DNA of 64,000 nucleotides from Halorussus marinus (GTDB lineage: Archaea > Halobacteriota > Halobacteria > Halobacteriales > Haladaptataceae), in the NCBI RefSeq assembly GCF_004765795.1, contig NZ_SBIV01000003.1:124001-188000 (forward strand), read 5' to 3'. How positions within the stretch are numbered: the first letter of the stretch is position 1; each line of letters opens with the position of its first letter. The notes under the pieces are model-generated. The model ran no database searches. It was not told the origin of the DNA and saw only the letters and a program-made list of their open reading frames with translations. Both the position numbers and the translations under genes were made by a program. Shown here one piece after another: positions 26,314-35,801 of this stretch.

Positions 26314-28368
26314 GTGTCGAAGCAGGTCCCGCAGGTGGACACGCTGTTCCTCCACGAGCAGTCCGGCGACTACGTCGCGGTCGTGAACCGCGACGGGTCG
26401 CGCGTGTTCCGCGCGAAGCTCGAACTGAAACAGACCGACGCCGGGCCCCGCCCCGGAAAGCTCCGGGTCCAGCGCGGGTCGAGCGAGGAGCTACGCGACC
26501 CGGACCAGTTCGTGGAGATCGCCCGCAGGGCCGACCGCATCCGGATCTCCGAACAGACCCCGTCGTCGAGTCGAACGGAGCTACGGGAGATGCTCGACGG
26601 CTACCAGCTCGACGCCAAGGTCGTCCGGACCTGTCGGCTGTGTGCGTCGAGCGGGCGCTACTCGCCGATCACGAGCGAGACGGCCATCGACGCCGGCGAG
26701 GAGTACATCTGTCCCGACTGCGCCAAAGAGGAGCTAGAGCGTGAGCTCGCGTTCCACGGCGACCTCACCGGGCAGGCCCACGACCGGCTCGAAGACCTCC
26801 TGCTCGAAGTGCAGGACCTCGAACGCATCACGAACCTCCTGAAGGGACAGCTCGACCCCGACCTCACGAAGTTCGACGAGATCAGCGCCAACGTCGAGGA
26901 CGTCGAGACGGTCCCGGTCGACTCGCTCGGGCTCCACCCCGGCGTCCAGAACCTCCTCGAAGACCGCTTCGAGGAGCTGTTGCCCGTCCAGAGTCTGGCG
27001 GTCCAGAACGGCCTCCTCGACGGCGAGGACCAGCTCGTGGTGAGCGCCACCGCGACCGGCAAGACCCTCGTCGGCGAGATGACCGGCCTCGACCGGGTGC
27101 TCGACGGGGAGGGCAAGATGCTGTTTCTGGTGCCGCTGGTCGCGCTGGCCAACCAGAAACACGAGGACTTCGAGGAGGAGTACGGCGACCTCGTGGACGT
27201 GACCATCCGGGTCGGCGCGAGCCGGGTGCGCGACGACGGACAGGCGTTCGACCCGAGCGCGGACGTCATCGTCGGCACCTACGAGGGCGTCGACCACGCG
27301 CTCCGGACGGGTCGGGATCTGGGCGACATCGGGACGGTCGTCATCGACGAGGTCCACACCCTCAAAGAACAGGAGCGGGGCCACCGCCTCGACGGGCTCA
27401 TCGCCCGGCTGAAACACTACTGCGAGACCCGCGCCGAGCGCCGCGAGGCGTACGACGGGGCGCAGTACGTCTACCTCTCGGCGACGGTCGGCAACCCCTC
27501 CGGGCTCGCCGAGTCGCTCCGGGCGAACCTCGTCGAGTACGAGGAGCGGCCGGTCCCGCTCGAACGCCACGTCACCTTCGCCGACGGCCAGGAGAAAGGC
27601 GACATCGAGAACAAACTGGTCAAACGCGAGTTCGACAGCACGTCCTCGCAGGGGTATCGCGGCCAGACCATCATCTTCACCAACTCCCGGCGGCGGTGTC
27701 ACGAGATCTCCCGGAAGCTGGAGTACAGCTCCGCGCCGTACCACGCGGGCCTCGACTACGGCCGTCGGAAGACCGTCGAGCGCCAGTTCGCCGATCAGGA
27801 CCTCGCGGCGGTCGTGACGACCGCGGCGCTGGCGGCCGGGGTCGACTTCCCGGCCTCGCAGGTCGTGTTCGACACCCTCGCGATGGGGATCGAGTGGCTC
27901 TCGGTCCAGGAGTTCCACCAGATGCTCGGGCGAGCGGGCCGGCCGGACTACCACGACCGCGGGAAGGTGTACGTGCTGGTCGAGCCAGACGCCGCCTACC
28001 ACAACAGCATGGAGATGACCGAAGACGAGGTCGCGTTCAAGCTCCTGAAAGGCGAGATGGAGAACGTCCGGACGCTGTACGACGAGAGCGCCGCCGTCGA
28101 GGAGACGCTCGCGAACATCACCGTCGCCGGCACCGAGACCAAGCGGCTCAACGAGCGGATGATCGGCGAGGTGCCGACCAAGCACGCGCTCGGCAAGCTC
28201 CTCGAATACGGCTTCATCGACGGGCTCGAACCCACCGACCTCGGTCGGGTGGTCACCAGCCACTTCCTCGCGCCCGACGAGGCGTTCAAGATCCTCGACG
28301 GCATCCGGAAAGACACCGACCTCTACGAGATCGCGGCCGAACTCGAACTCCACGGCGACGAGGAGTGA
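26314..28368 (+). CDS. Large superfamily 2 DEAD/DEAH helicase, haloarchaeal type
   Basis: A 684-residue Ski2/Hel308-like helicase. An N-terminal haloarchaeal domain (1-200) contains a zinc knuckle (Cys107, Cys110, Cys133, Cys136). The motor has SATATGKT (244-251), the DEVH box (345-348), SATVGNPSG, and motif VI in HQMLGRAGRP. Motif Ia/Ib and FTNSRRRC in the second RecA domain are present. The C-terminal winged-helix part has LGKLLEYGFIDGLEPTDLGR. It probably unwinds RNA or DNA during repair or RNA turnover. GTG 26314 is the start; no other candidate is nearby. Confidence 0.88.
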   Translation: MSKQVPQVDTLFLHEQSGDYVAVVNRDGSRVFRAKLELKQTDAGPRPGKLRVQRGSSEELRDPDQFVEIARRADRIRISEQTPSSSRTELREMLDGYQLDAKVVRTCRLCASSGRYSPITSETAIDAGEEYICPDCAKEELERELAFHGDLTGQAHDRLEDLLLEVQDLERITNLLKGQLDPDLTKFDEISANVEDVETVPVDSLGLHPGVQNLLEDRFEELLPVQSLAVQNGLLDGEDQLVVSATATGKTLVGEMTGLDRVLDGEGKMLFLVPLVALANQKHEDFEEEYGDLVDVTIRVGASRVRDDGQAFDPSADVIVGTYEGVDHALRTGRDLGDIGTVVIDEVHTLKEQERGHRLDGLIARLKHYCETRAERREAYDGAQYVYLSATVGNPSGLAESLRANLVEYEERPVPLERHVTFADGQEKGDIENKLVKREFDSTSSQGYRGQTIIFTNSRRRCHEISRKLEYSSAPYHAGLDYGRRKTVERQFADQDLAAVVTTAALAAGVDFPASQVVFDTLAMGIEWLSVQEFHQMLGRAGRPDYHDRGKVYVLVEPDAAYHNSMEMTEDEVAFKLLKGEMENVRTLYDESAAVEETLANITVAGTETKRLNERMIGEVPTKHALGKLLEYGFIDGLEPTDLGRVVTSHFLAPDEAFKILDGIRKDTDLYEIAAELELHGDEE

Positions 28369-28463
28369 GACCGCCCGCGACCGCCGTCTGGGCGCGACGA
28401 CCGGGGAGCGTCTGACGCTCGTCTGCCGGAGTTTCATATGCGGTAGCTGCCAATGCGTTGATA

Positions 28464-28763
28464 ATGGCCACGGCAAACCCCGAGAGCTCCGAACGCGCGG
28501 TCGCGCCCAAACACGAAGCGTACCACGACCCGGACGGCGACGCCGCGCTCAGCACGACGGTGATCAACGCGGTCGCGGCCGCCGAGGGCGTCGACCCGAC
28601 CCACCGGAACCTCCAGTTGTACGACGCGCTCGATCTCGAAGCGCTCGACTCGCTGTTCGAGCGCCGCTCGCGCGGGGACCACTGGCGCTTCGAGTTCGGC
28701 GTCCACGATCTCGTGGTCGTCGTCCACGGCGACGGCTGTATCGCGGTGTACGACGACCGCTGA
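28464..28763 (+). CDS. HalOD1 domain protein
   Basis: A 99-residue protein matching the halobacterial output domain 1. It contains STTVINAVAAAEGVDPTHRN, DALDLEALDSLFERR, and the strand-rich end FEFGVHDLVVVVHGDG. Start ATG 28464; a TTG two codons upstream is possible. HalOD1 proteins are widespread in haloarchaea and are linked to signal output or two-component systems. No regulator is adjacent. Confidence 0.8.
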   Translation: MATANPESSERAVAPKHEAYHDPDGDAALSTTVINAVAAAEGVDPTHRNLQLYDALDLEALDSLFERRSRGDHWRFEFGVHDLVVVVHGDGCIAVYDDR

Positions 28764-28916
28764 CGCTCCCGACGCTCGCCGCCCGGTCGACGACCGACCG
28801 GGCGCTCGACGCTCGCTGAGGGGGATCGCCGTCGCCGCCAGTCCGCACGATTTTTGGTCACCCGTCGAGACGTATCCGCCGTGGTACTTCCGGAGCTGAC
28901 GGCGGGTGTCGGCGGC

Positions 28917-30737
28917 ATGCAGGTCGTCTTCCTCGTCATCCTCGTCGCGCTTGTGCTGTTTGCCACCGAGCCGGTTCCGATCGACATCACCGCGATCGGG
29001 ATCATGGTGGCGCTGATGGTGCTCGAGCCGTGGACCCGGGTCTCTCCCGCGGAGGGCGTCTCGGGGTTCGCCAGCACCGCCACCGTGACGGTGCTCGCGA
29101 TGTTCGTGCTGAGCTACGGCGTCCAGCGTACCGGCGCGGTCCAGATTCTCGGCCGGAAGATCGCGGCGTTCACCGGCGACGACGAGGGCCGCCAGCTCGG
29201 CGCGACGATCGGCGTCGTCGGCTCTATCTCCGGGTTCATCAACAACACCGCGGCGGTCGCGATCCTGTTGCCGATGGTGACCGACCTCGCCCACGAGGGC
29301 AAGACCTCCCCGTCGAAACTGCTGTTGCCCCTGTCGTACGCCTCGATGTTCGGCGGGACGCTCACGCTCATCGGCACCTCGACGAACATCCTCGCCAGCG
29401 ACCTCTCGGTCCGGCTCGCGACACAGGACCCCGCGGCGTTCGGCGAACTCCACGCGTTCTCGATGTTCGAGTTCACCGCGCTCGGGCTGATCGTCTCGGG
29501 GGTCGGGACGGTGTACCTGCTCACGGTTGGCCGGTGGCTCACCCCCGCACGCATCCCGCCCCGCGAAGACCTCACCGAGGAGTTCGAGCTCGAAGAGTAC
29601 CTGACCGAGGTCGTCGTCGAGGACGACTCGCCGCTGGTGGGCCGGACCGTCGCCGACGCGCTCGCGGAGACCGACTTCGACGTCGATCTCGTCCAGCTCA
29701 TCCGGGGCGAGACGACGTTCGCCGAACCGCTCGGTCCCAAGGAGATCCAGTCCGGGGACGTGTTCGCGCTCCGGACCGACCGCGGGACGCTCGTCGAGCT
29801 CATCGACGCCGAGGGGCTGGCACTGCTCCCCGAAGTCGACGTGACCGACGCCGAACTCGAGGGCGGCGACGACACCGGCCTCGCGCGAAGCCTCGTCGAG
29901 GTGGTCGTCGCGCCCCGGTCGTCGCTGGTCGGCGAGAGCCTCGCCAGCGCGAGCTTCCGGGACCGGTACGACGCGACGGTGCTCGCGCTCCGGCGGGGGC
30001 CCGAGTACATCCGCGAGCGCATGGACCACGCCGAACTCCGTGTCGGGGACACGCTGTTGGTGCAGGCGACCGCCGACAGCGTCTCGCGGCTGAACGCCAA
30101 CCGCGATTTCATCGTGGCCCAGGAGATCGAGCGCCCCGACTACCGGGAGTCGAAGATCCCGCTCGCGCTCGGGATCGTGGCGGCGGTCGTCACGGTCGCC
30201 GCCCTCGACGTCCTCCCGATCATGGTGTCGGCGCTGGCCGGGGCGCTCGCGATGGTCGTGACCGGCGTGCTCAAGCCCCCGGAGGTGTACGACGCCGTCG
30301 AGTGGGACGTCATCTTCCTGCTCGCGGGGGTCATCCCCCTCGGGATCGCGCTCGAGAAGACCGGCGGCGCGGACCTGCTCGCGGATCTGGTGGTCGCCTC
30401 GGCCGACGTGTTGCCCGCGATCGCGGTCCTCGGGCTGTTCTACGTCGTGACCGCCCTGCTCACCAACGTCATCAGCAACAACGCCAGCGTCGTGTTGATG
30501 ATCCCGGTCGCGGCCGAGGCCGCCGCCCAGCTCGACGCCAACGCCTTTGCGTTCGTCCTGGCGGTCACGTTCGCGGCCTCGACCGCGTTCATGACGCCCG
30601 TCGGCTACCAAACGAACCTCTTCGTCTACGGTCCCGGCGGCTACCGGTTCACCGACTACATCCGGGTCGGCGCGCCGCTTCAGTTGCTGTTCGCGATCGC
30701 CACGACCGCGGGTATCGCGGTGATCTGGGGCGTCTGA
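28917..30737 (+). CDS. SLC13 (DASS) permease with two RCK-C domains
   Basis: A 606-residue transporter. N-terminal membrane segments (MQVVFLVILVALVLFATEPV) carry the SLC13 motif region FINNTAAVAILLPMV and SYASMFGGTLTLIGTSTN. Two cytoplasmic TrkA-C/RCK-C domains follow (about 200-285 and 300-385: VGRTVADALAETDFDVDLVQ; VGESLASASFRDRYDATVL). The second membrane half has TNVISNNASVVLMIPVA and FMTPVGYQTNLFVYG. It should move dicarboxylates, sulfate or other anions with sodium; the substrate is uncertain. ATG 28917 directly precedes the first helix; GTG 28881 would add twelve residues. Confidence 0.88.
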   Translation: MQVVFLVILVALVLFATEPVPIDITAIGIMVALMVLEPWTRVSPAEGVSGFASTATVTVLAMFVLSYGVQRTGAVQILGRKIAAFTGDDEGRQLGATIGVVGSISGFINNTAAVAILLPMVTDLAHEGKTSPSKLLLPLSYASMFGGTLTLIGTSTNILASDLSVRLATQDPAAFGELHAFSMFEFTALGLIVSGVGTVYLLTVGRWLTPARIPPREDLTEEFELEEYLTEVVVEDDSPLVGRTVADALAETDFDVDLVQLIRGETTFAEPLGPKEIQSGDVFALRTDRGTLVELIDAEGLALLPEVDVTDAELEGGDDTGLARSLVEVVVAPRSSLVGESLASASFRDRYDATVLALRRGPEYIRERMDHAELRVGDTLLVQATADSVSRLNANRDFIVAQEIERPDYRESKIPLALGIVAAVVTVAALDVLPIMVSALAGALAMVVTGVLKPPEVYDAVEWDVIFLLAGVIPLGIALEKTGGADLLADLVVASADVLPAIAVLGLFYVVTALLTNVISNNASVVLMIPVAAEAAAQLDANAFAFVLAVTFAASTAFMTPVGYQTNLFVYGPGGYRFTDYIRVGAPLQLLFAIATTAGIAVIWGV

Positions 30738-30818
30738 GGCGCGCGGGTCGCCGATCGGCGCCGTCGGCCGCGACAAACGAAACCCTTTACAGGTGTTCGC
30801 GCGCTACGTACACGGTAC

Positions 30819-30891
30819 GGGACCGTGGGGTAGCTTGGTATCCTTTCGGCCTTGGGTGCCGATAACCCCGGTTCGAATCCGGGCGGTCCCA
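30819..30891 (+). tRNA. tRNA-Pro (TGG), element insertion site
   Basis: A 73-nt cloverleaf. The acceptor GGGACCG pairs with CGGTCCC, the anticodon stem TCGGC/GCCGA encloses CTTGGGT with anticodon TGG, and the T-arm is CCCGG-TTCGAAT-CCGGG. There is no intron. Its last bases form attL of the integrated element and are regenerated intact, so the tRNA should be functional. Confidence 0.96.
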
Positions 30892-30893
30892 TA
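30879..30893 (+). repeat. attL (15-bp direct repeat)
   Basis: CCGGGCGGTCCCATA, covering the T-arm 3' strand, the acceptor 3' strand and two bases beyond tRNA-Pro. An identical copy is at 48234-48248. Confidence 0.88.
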
Positions 30894-30974
30894 GCCACTT
30901 AAGTAAATCAGCTGATTTTGCCGCTTCTAAACGCCTTAGAATCGGTCTCGTTCTCGCCCTTCTCACTGGCTGGA

Positions 30975-31011
30975 GGTGCGGTTTCTGATGGCGGTTCAAC
31001 TCCCCGACTCG
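30975..31011 (+). repeat. Element left-end repeat, copy 1
   Basis: A 37-bp stretch beginning GGTGCGGTTTCTGATGGCGG recurs at 48331-48367 with two mismatches. Both copies lie 82 to 83 bases past a copy of the att repeat, and the bases between also align without gaps over at least 41 bases. This copy overlaps the start of the first element gene. Confidence 0.85.
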
Positions 31012-31254
31012 GACCGCGACCGCCACACCTGCGACTACTGCGACGCCCACGTCACTGCCGAGTTCCGCCGCATCTACGGGACCGAGAGCGGCCGAGCTAA
31101 ACGATGTCCGGGCTACGATTCGTGGCCACGTATCGAACACGGCTCGGCGCGCGGCGACGAAGTCGACCATCCTGATCCGCAAGAGAACCCCGCTCGTAAC
31201 GGCGGGAAGGAACTCCGTCGCAAGTGCGTGGCTGACGGAGGTGAATCGCCGTGA
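30988..31254 (+). CDS. Small zinc-knuckle protein at element left end
   Basis: An 88-residue protein from ATG 30988 (GTG 30976 is an alternative). After a short leader comes HTCDYCDAHVTAEFRRIYG and then KRCPGYDSWPRI, a Cys-knuckle layout known from haloarchaeal provirus and plasmid proteins; the last expected Cys is Tyr here (CPGYD), so the zinc site may be incomplete. It heads a chain of genes joined by GTGA overlaps. A truncated copy of its first residues (MRFLMAVQL) is found beyond attR. Confidence 0.65.
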   Translation: MAVQLPDSDRDRHTCDYCDAHVTAEFRRIYGTESGRAKRCPGYDSWPRIEHGSARGDEVDHPDPQENPARNGGKELRRKCVADGGESP

Positions 31255-31355
31255 CCGGATTCGTCCGCGCGAGCGAACTCTACGACGTTCGCGAAGGGGA
31301 ACTTCTCGTTCATCCAGCTGAGCGTCCGAGCGAGCTACCTAGCGAGGAGGGCTAA
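31251..31355 (+). CDS. Tiny protein, 34 residues
   Basis: GTG at 31251 overlaps the preceding stop codon (GTGA) and the frame runs to TAA at 31353-31355. It encodes VTGFVRASELYDVREGELLV and then a Pro/Glu-rich end. The next ATG is two bases further on. The coupling and coding-like composition make it plausible as a real gene; no function is known. Confidence 0.5.
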   Translation: MTGFVRASELYDVREGELLVHPAERPSELPSEEG

Positions 31356-31357
31356 GG

Positions 31358-31630
31358 ATGGCCGCGCCAGCCCGCTACGAGACCCGTAGCGACGGCTATT
31401 GCCGGTGGCGTGCCTGGGATCGTGTCGACGGTCGCGAGCGCTACGTCTACGTCCACCAGCTAACCGCCATCGCCGACGGTGCGAGCCCGTACTTGGTGTT
31501 CTCGGCCGGCGAGTACCATATCCACCATCGCTCGGGCATCAGGTTCGACAATCGACCGAGCAACCCCCAGCTGCTCAAGGGCGACGACCACGCTCGCGAG
31601 ACCTTCGATCAGGAGGGAGCCGAGTCGTGA
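31358..31630 (+). CDS. HNH-like protein
   Basis: A 90-residue protein starting MAAPARYETRSDGYCRWRAW. The region VYVHQLTAIADGA and YHIHHRSGIRFDNRPSNPQL resembles the beta-beta-alpha metal core of HNH nucleases as found in phage-type small HNH proteins, with a His pair and a conserved Asn. It may nick or cut DNA, or it may be a remnant fold used for binding. It overlaps the next gene by GTGA. Confidence 0.65.
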   Translation: MAAPARYETRSDGYCRWRAWDRVDGRERYVYVHQLTAIADGASPYLVFSAGEYHIHHRSGIRFDNRPSNPQLLKGDDHARETFDQEGAES

Positions 31631-32118
31631 ACGATCGCGACGCCACGCCTGACTGGCAGCGGCGACTCAAGCGGAAGCTCGGCGAGAATCCCGCGCGGTT
31701 CCTCGACCACGACCTCGTCGAGCGCGGCTCCCGACATACGGATCGGACGCTTCAGCCACTCGTCCGAGCTCGAATCCGAGGTATCGACAAGATCGGCGTG
31801 GTGAACGCCTGGATTGCAGTTGAGCGCAAGCTCGATCGCGGGCCGCGCGATCGGATTATCGAGTTACTCGAAGAACGGAAGGCATACCTCGAAGAGTACG
31901 GCGAGCGTCCGGACCTCGCTACCGCACGTCTCGACGAACGACCGTCGCGCTACCAGCCTCACAGTCGCGATCTTCCTGCAACCGAGGTCACCTACGTCAC
32001 CGCCGACGGCGAACGCGTTCCCGCAGACAAACGGCCCACGAAGCCCACAGTCGGCCGGCGATTCGACTCGGCAACGACACAGACCGAGGTCGTAGCTGAC
32101 GGAGGTGAGGGCCAGTGA
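31627..32118 (+). CDS. Element protein of unknown function, 163 residues
   Basis: The protein starts at GTG 31627 (VNDRDATPDWQRRLKRKLGE) and is basic and helical in its first half (RARIRGIDKIGVVNAWIAVE; LLEERKAYLEEYGERPDL), with a disordered C-terminal half. The basic helices suggest nucleic-acid binding. It is coupled by GTGA overlaps to both neighbours. I recognise the gene order from haloarchaeal integrative elements but no function. Confidence 0.6.
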   Translation: MNDRDATPDWQRRLKRKLGENPARFLDHDLVERGSRHTDRTLQPLVRARIRGIDKIGVVNAWIAVERKLDRGPRDRIIELLEERKAYLEEYGERPDLATARLDERPSRYQPHSRDLPATEVTYVTADGERVPADKRPTKPTVGRRFDSATTQTEVVADGGEGQ

Positions 32119-32318
32119 CGCTCGCTCGCCCGGAGTGCGCCGAATGCAGCGAGCGGGTATTCGAGAGGTCCGCGACGATCTACGTCGCGAAGGCCGGCGA
32201 GACCGCGCGGGTACTCTGTCGAGACTGCCAGCACCGGTATCCCGACGAGCGCCAGTACTCGCCGACCGAGTTGCCGAGCGCGAGTCGGCCCGTGATTCGC
32301 GGGGGTGACCAACCGTGA
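32115..32318 (+). CDS. Small zinc-ribbon protein
   Basis: A 67-residue protein (VTLARPECAECSERVFERSA) with two Cys pairs, CAEC and CRDC, about 25 residues apart, a standard single zinc ribbon. The tail is short and Pro-rich. GTG start overlaps the previous stop, and its own stop overlaps the start of the large downstream gene (GTGA). Confidence 0.6.
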   Translation: MTLARPECAECSERVFERSATIYVAKAGETARVLCRDCQHRYPDERQYSPTELPSASRPVIRGGDQP

Positions 32319-34334
32319 CCCGCGAGGTCCACCACGTCGGCGAAGACCGCGACGCGGTCACGATGGACGACATCCACGCCGAGGACGATCTCGCCGACCA
32401 GATGGAGGGCGCCCTCCTGGAGGGTGACTACGAGGTCGAAGACGGTCCGGGGCCAGCCGACTCCGGTCCGGACACGGTCATCTGTTGTCGGTACTGCGAA
32501 CAAGAGTTCGAACGTATCGTCGACTACGACGACCACGAGTACACCTGCGAGGACCTCCAGCATGCGGTCGCTCGCGAGGAAACTGATAGTGACGACCAAG
32601 AGGACGCGACGGTCGACGACATCAATCGGACGTACTTCATCCGGACCCAGTGGCACGAATTCAAAGCCTACGTGAAGTACGATATCGGCCTCGACGTCTA
32701 CTACGGGTTGAACAGTCTCCAGAAGGAACACGACTTCCGCGACGACGGCGCCCTCACTACCGAATTTGAAGTCCCGGACGAGATCGCCGAGGAGACCGAC
32801 CGCGAACGCTGGGAGTTGGAGTTCTCGTTCTCGGACAGCAAGCTCAAACCGTGGGACGATCAGTCGTTCCGCATTCAGAACGTCCGCGAGTACTCGATCA
32901 AAGTTCATCCCGCAGGTGTCGACGATCACAACGATGCACTTCGGAAAAACGTTCTCGGTGAAACCGCGGTGGCCCGACCTCGAATCAGAAGACGGCTACT
33001 CGAATCCGAGCAACCCCCACGACATCCTCGGCGTCGACGTCACCTTCGACGGGTCGAACCTCGAACCGAATGTGTACCCGAAGCTGTTCTATCACGCACT
33101 GGGTGTGCTCCACGGCCAGCAGGGCAAGAACTGGTCGAACCCGACCTACATCCCCTACGACGATGTCCGACCGGAGAACATCCACCACTCCTCGAACATC
33201 GTCGACGGCGAGCTCTACGTCCGCCTCGACGAGGAGAAGACCGGCCCGCTGTACGCCATTGACGGGCCGATTCATCGCATCTCGATGCTGTTGGCTGACG
33301 AGCGCTCGGGGTACGCGAAGTCGATTCGGGACGATCGCGAGTGTGAGGGCTACTACCACGTCGCGACGATCGGGAGCGATCGCGCGTCCGAGCTGCTCGG
33401 CGGCCACTCGCTCGGCAAGGAATTCAAGCACTATCACGTCAACAACCCTAGCGCTGTCGACGGCGACGGGATGCTCGAACATCCGAAGGTCGGCGTCGCG
33501 CTTCAGAACTCGGTCACCGACCGCACTGTCTACTGGGACGATCTCCGGCGCCTGGAGAAGGAACTCGACGAGGCACTGTTGAACGTCCTTGACTGGGCGG
33601 ACATTCCGCTCCGACCTGACGATCAGTACTACGTCGAGGACGAGGTCTTCGAAGTAACTGGTGAGCGTCGCTTTCGCCAGCTGGCCGTGAACCAGCTCCC
33701 GAGCATCCAGCAGGAGCAGAATGACGACGTGATGCGGGTCGTTCCGAATCTCGCGCCGACCGACGCGGAGGCGCTCGACAAGCTACTGGCCGACGGCGGC
33801 CAGATCTCGCCGGCCGACCTCGCGGCGGATCTCGGACGCCACATCGATACGGTCTACCGGGCGCTGGATCGCCTCGGCGACATCGTCGTCCACGAGTACG
33901 GTGACGTTCGTCTGCGCTCGAAGAACGTCGCACAAGAGATTCTGAAGTACGTCCAGGGCGCGAAGGAGTCGTTCGAAGTCTCGATGTCCGAAGCGGCGGA
34001 CAAGATGGTTCAGGCCGAGCGCGTTGCGGATGGCGACTCTGCGTTCGCACAGTGGCGCCAGACTTACGGCGTCGAGATTGACAGTGACGACGAGGAGGAT
34101 CGCGACACGCTCTCGATGAAGTACACGCCGGAGGACCGGAAAGAGCTCAAGCGAATCCTCCGGTCGGGCGCTCGTCACTGGGCGGAGCTGACCGACAGCG
34201 CGGTGGGACGATTCGCCGTCGAGTTCCGGCCGGATGTTCGACTGGCGGACGGCTCGCGATACAACCCGGTGCTCTGGAAGAATCTGTTTACTCGGACGAA
34301 GGGTCCGAGCCTGTTCAGCCAGACGTTCGGCTGA
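32315..34334 (+). pseudogene. Large element protein with HTH, frameshifted
   Basis: Two frames cover one protein of about 672 residues. The first (from GTG 32315) has a zinc-finger-like CRYCEQEFERIVDYDDHEYTC and ends its similarity near SIKVHPAGVDDHNDALRK. The second picks up with TFSVKPRWPDLESEDG and runs to 34334. One extra A in the A5 run at 32945-32949 accounts for the shift exactly. The second half includes a winged-helix segment (DAEALDKLLADGGQISPADL; RHIDTVYRALDRLG). Such large proteins follow small zinc-finger genes in haloarchaeal elements and could be replication or regulatory proteins. Either a real mutation or a sequencing error in the homopolymer is possible. Confidence 0.75.
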
Positions 34335-34892
34335 CGGGCCGACTGGTGAGTGGCAACACTATCTCTCGGTTGACCTTATTCTAACTCTATTTGTTCTATT
34401 TGCCATAGTGGTAAAGTAGACTTGTTTTGAGTGGTATCTCCTGCATCGGGAGCGCCGTGATCAGGACGGTGGCCGAGCGCGGAATCCGGGGGGTCCCCCC
34501 GAATTTCCGCTTAGAGGGTGTGGCTAAAGAGCCACGGGCTCAAAGTACGTCCTTCGCTTCGCTCAGGACACCGGAAACAAAAGACACCACGGTCGGTTGC
34601 TCAGGCCACGCACGACCACTCAGCCTCGTCGCGCACACGGGTCCGAGCGCGAGATCGAGGCCACGCCCACAAGTAGGCGCCGAGTGCGCATGGATCGACT
34701 GCTCCCACGCGAGTGAGCGCTCGTGCTTCGTCCGCAAGCGAACGCATTCCTCCATGGAGTTGTTCTGCTCCACCGCTGATTTAAATATCTACTACGGAGC
34801 GACCGGTGACAAACTGGGAGTCGAATCGAGACGACGCGTGTACCGACAGCCCCGCGATCACGTCAGTGGGGTGGATGCCGACTTCGCGGGTC
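34335..34892. other. Non-coding region with palindromes
   Basis: About 560 bases between the large left-end gene and the ABC permease. The first 100 bases are AT-rich. It contains a long imperfect palindrome (34479-34510), a perfect GTGGCT-AAAG-AGCCAC hairpin (34520-34535) and a weaker hairpin TGGAG/CTCCA (about 34753-34770) before an AT-rich TTTAAATATC. A minus-strand open frame at 34540-34773 (77 codons) has no recognisable content. It may be a transposon scar or an origin-like region. Confidence 0.4.
34479..34510. repeat. Imperfect 32-bp palindrome
   Basis: GCGGAATCCGGGGGG on the left is matched by CCCCCCGAATTTCCGC on the right, giving arms of 15-16 bases around a single T. In RNA this would fold into a very stable hairpin. 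Confidence 0.65.
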
Positions 34893-35801
34893 TCACTGTA
34901 CAGCGGAACTCGACGCCCGGTTGAGCAAGTAGATCATGACGCCGCCGAGAACGATATCGAGTGCGAGGAGCACGGCGATCGCCGGGACGAGCGTGTCCCA
35001 GATACCGCCGAAGCGAGTGACCTCGACGACGGTCATGACGTCCTGGTCAAGCATGAGCGCGCGTGCGGCGTCGACACCGTAGGTGATTGGGTTGTACGTC
35101 GCGACGACCTGGATCCAGTCGGGCATCGCGTCCAACGGGAGGAAGGCGGTCGAAACGAACAGCAGGGGGAATTGCAGGAGGTTCGCGCCGATGATCGTCG
35201 ACTCCTGATCGCGGGTGACGATGGCCATGATGTTCGAGAGCGCGATGAACCACAGCGAGAAGAGGATGCCAATGCCGAGAATTCCGACGGCGCCGAGGAC
35301 CCCAGTGGCGACGTTTGCGCCGAGCACCGTGCCCAGCGCGAGGATGATGGCGATCTGGACGACAATCCGGAGGATCTCGGCGGCGGTTTTGCCGAGGAAC
35401 ATCGCCGAGCGACTCATCGGCATCACGAGTGTCTTCTCGAACATCCCCTCCTCCATGTCGTTGACGAGACCGATCCCCGACCCCGCGGCGGCCGCCAGTG
35501 AGACCTGCATCGCGATAGCGGGCAGCAGGAACGTCTCGTAGGTGATTCCCCCTGCCCCGCCACCACTACCGAGCGCGCTCGTCGCGATCTGGCCGAACAC
35601 CTGCGTGAATAGGACGAGGAAGATGATCGGCTGGACGAGCGATCCGACGACGACGAAGGGGTTACGTACCGCCTTCAAGTTCCAGCGGACGAAGTTCACC
35701 CAGAAATCGCTGAAAAAGGAGTTGCTCGACGGCATCGTGCGGACCTGTCCGCCGTCGGGGCGAGACTCGTTGGCGGCCTTGTCTCCCGAGGCTTCGCTCA
35801 T
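34893..35801 (-). CDS. ABC-2 type transporter permease (DrrB-like)
   Basis: A 302-residue membrane protein with six predicted helices. The N-terminal polar segment leads to NPFVVVGSLVQPIIFLVLFT, a typical DrrB/ABC-2 motif. Further conserved parts are LPAIAMQVSLAAAAGSGIGL, NDMEEGMFEKTLVMPMSRSA, FPLLFVSTAFLPLDAMPDWI and NPITYGVDAARALML. Together with the ATPase encoded immediately upstream (ATGA overlap) it should form a drug or lipid exporter. It is the last gene of a regulator-ATPase-permease set. Confidence 0.88.
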   Translation of the reverse strand: MSEASGDKAANESRPDGGQVRTMPSSNSFFSDFWVNFVRWNLKAVRNPFVVVGSLVQPIIFLVLFTQVFGQIATSALGSGGGAGGITYETFLLPAIAMQVSLAAAAGSGIGLVNDMEEGMFEKTLVMPMSRSAMFLGKTAAEILRIVVQIAIILALGTVLGANVATGVLGAVGILGIGILFSLWFIALSNIMAIVTRDQESTIIGANLLQFPLLFVSTAFLPLDAMPDWIQVVATYNPITYGVDAARALMLDQDVMTVVEVTRFGGIWDTLVPAIAVLLALDIVLGGVMIYLLNRASSSAVQ

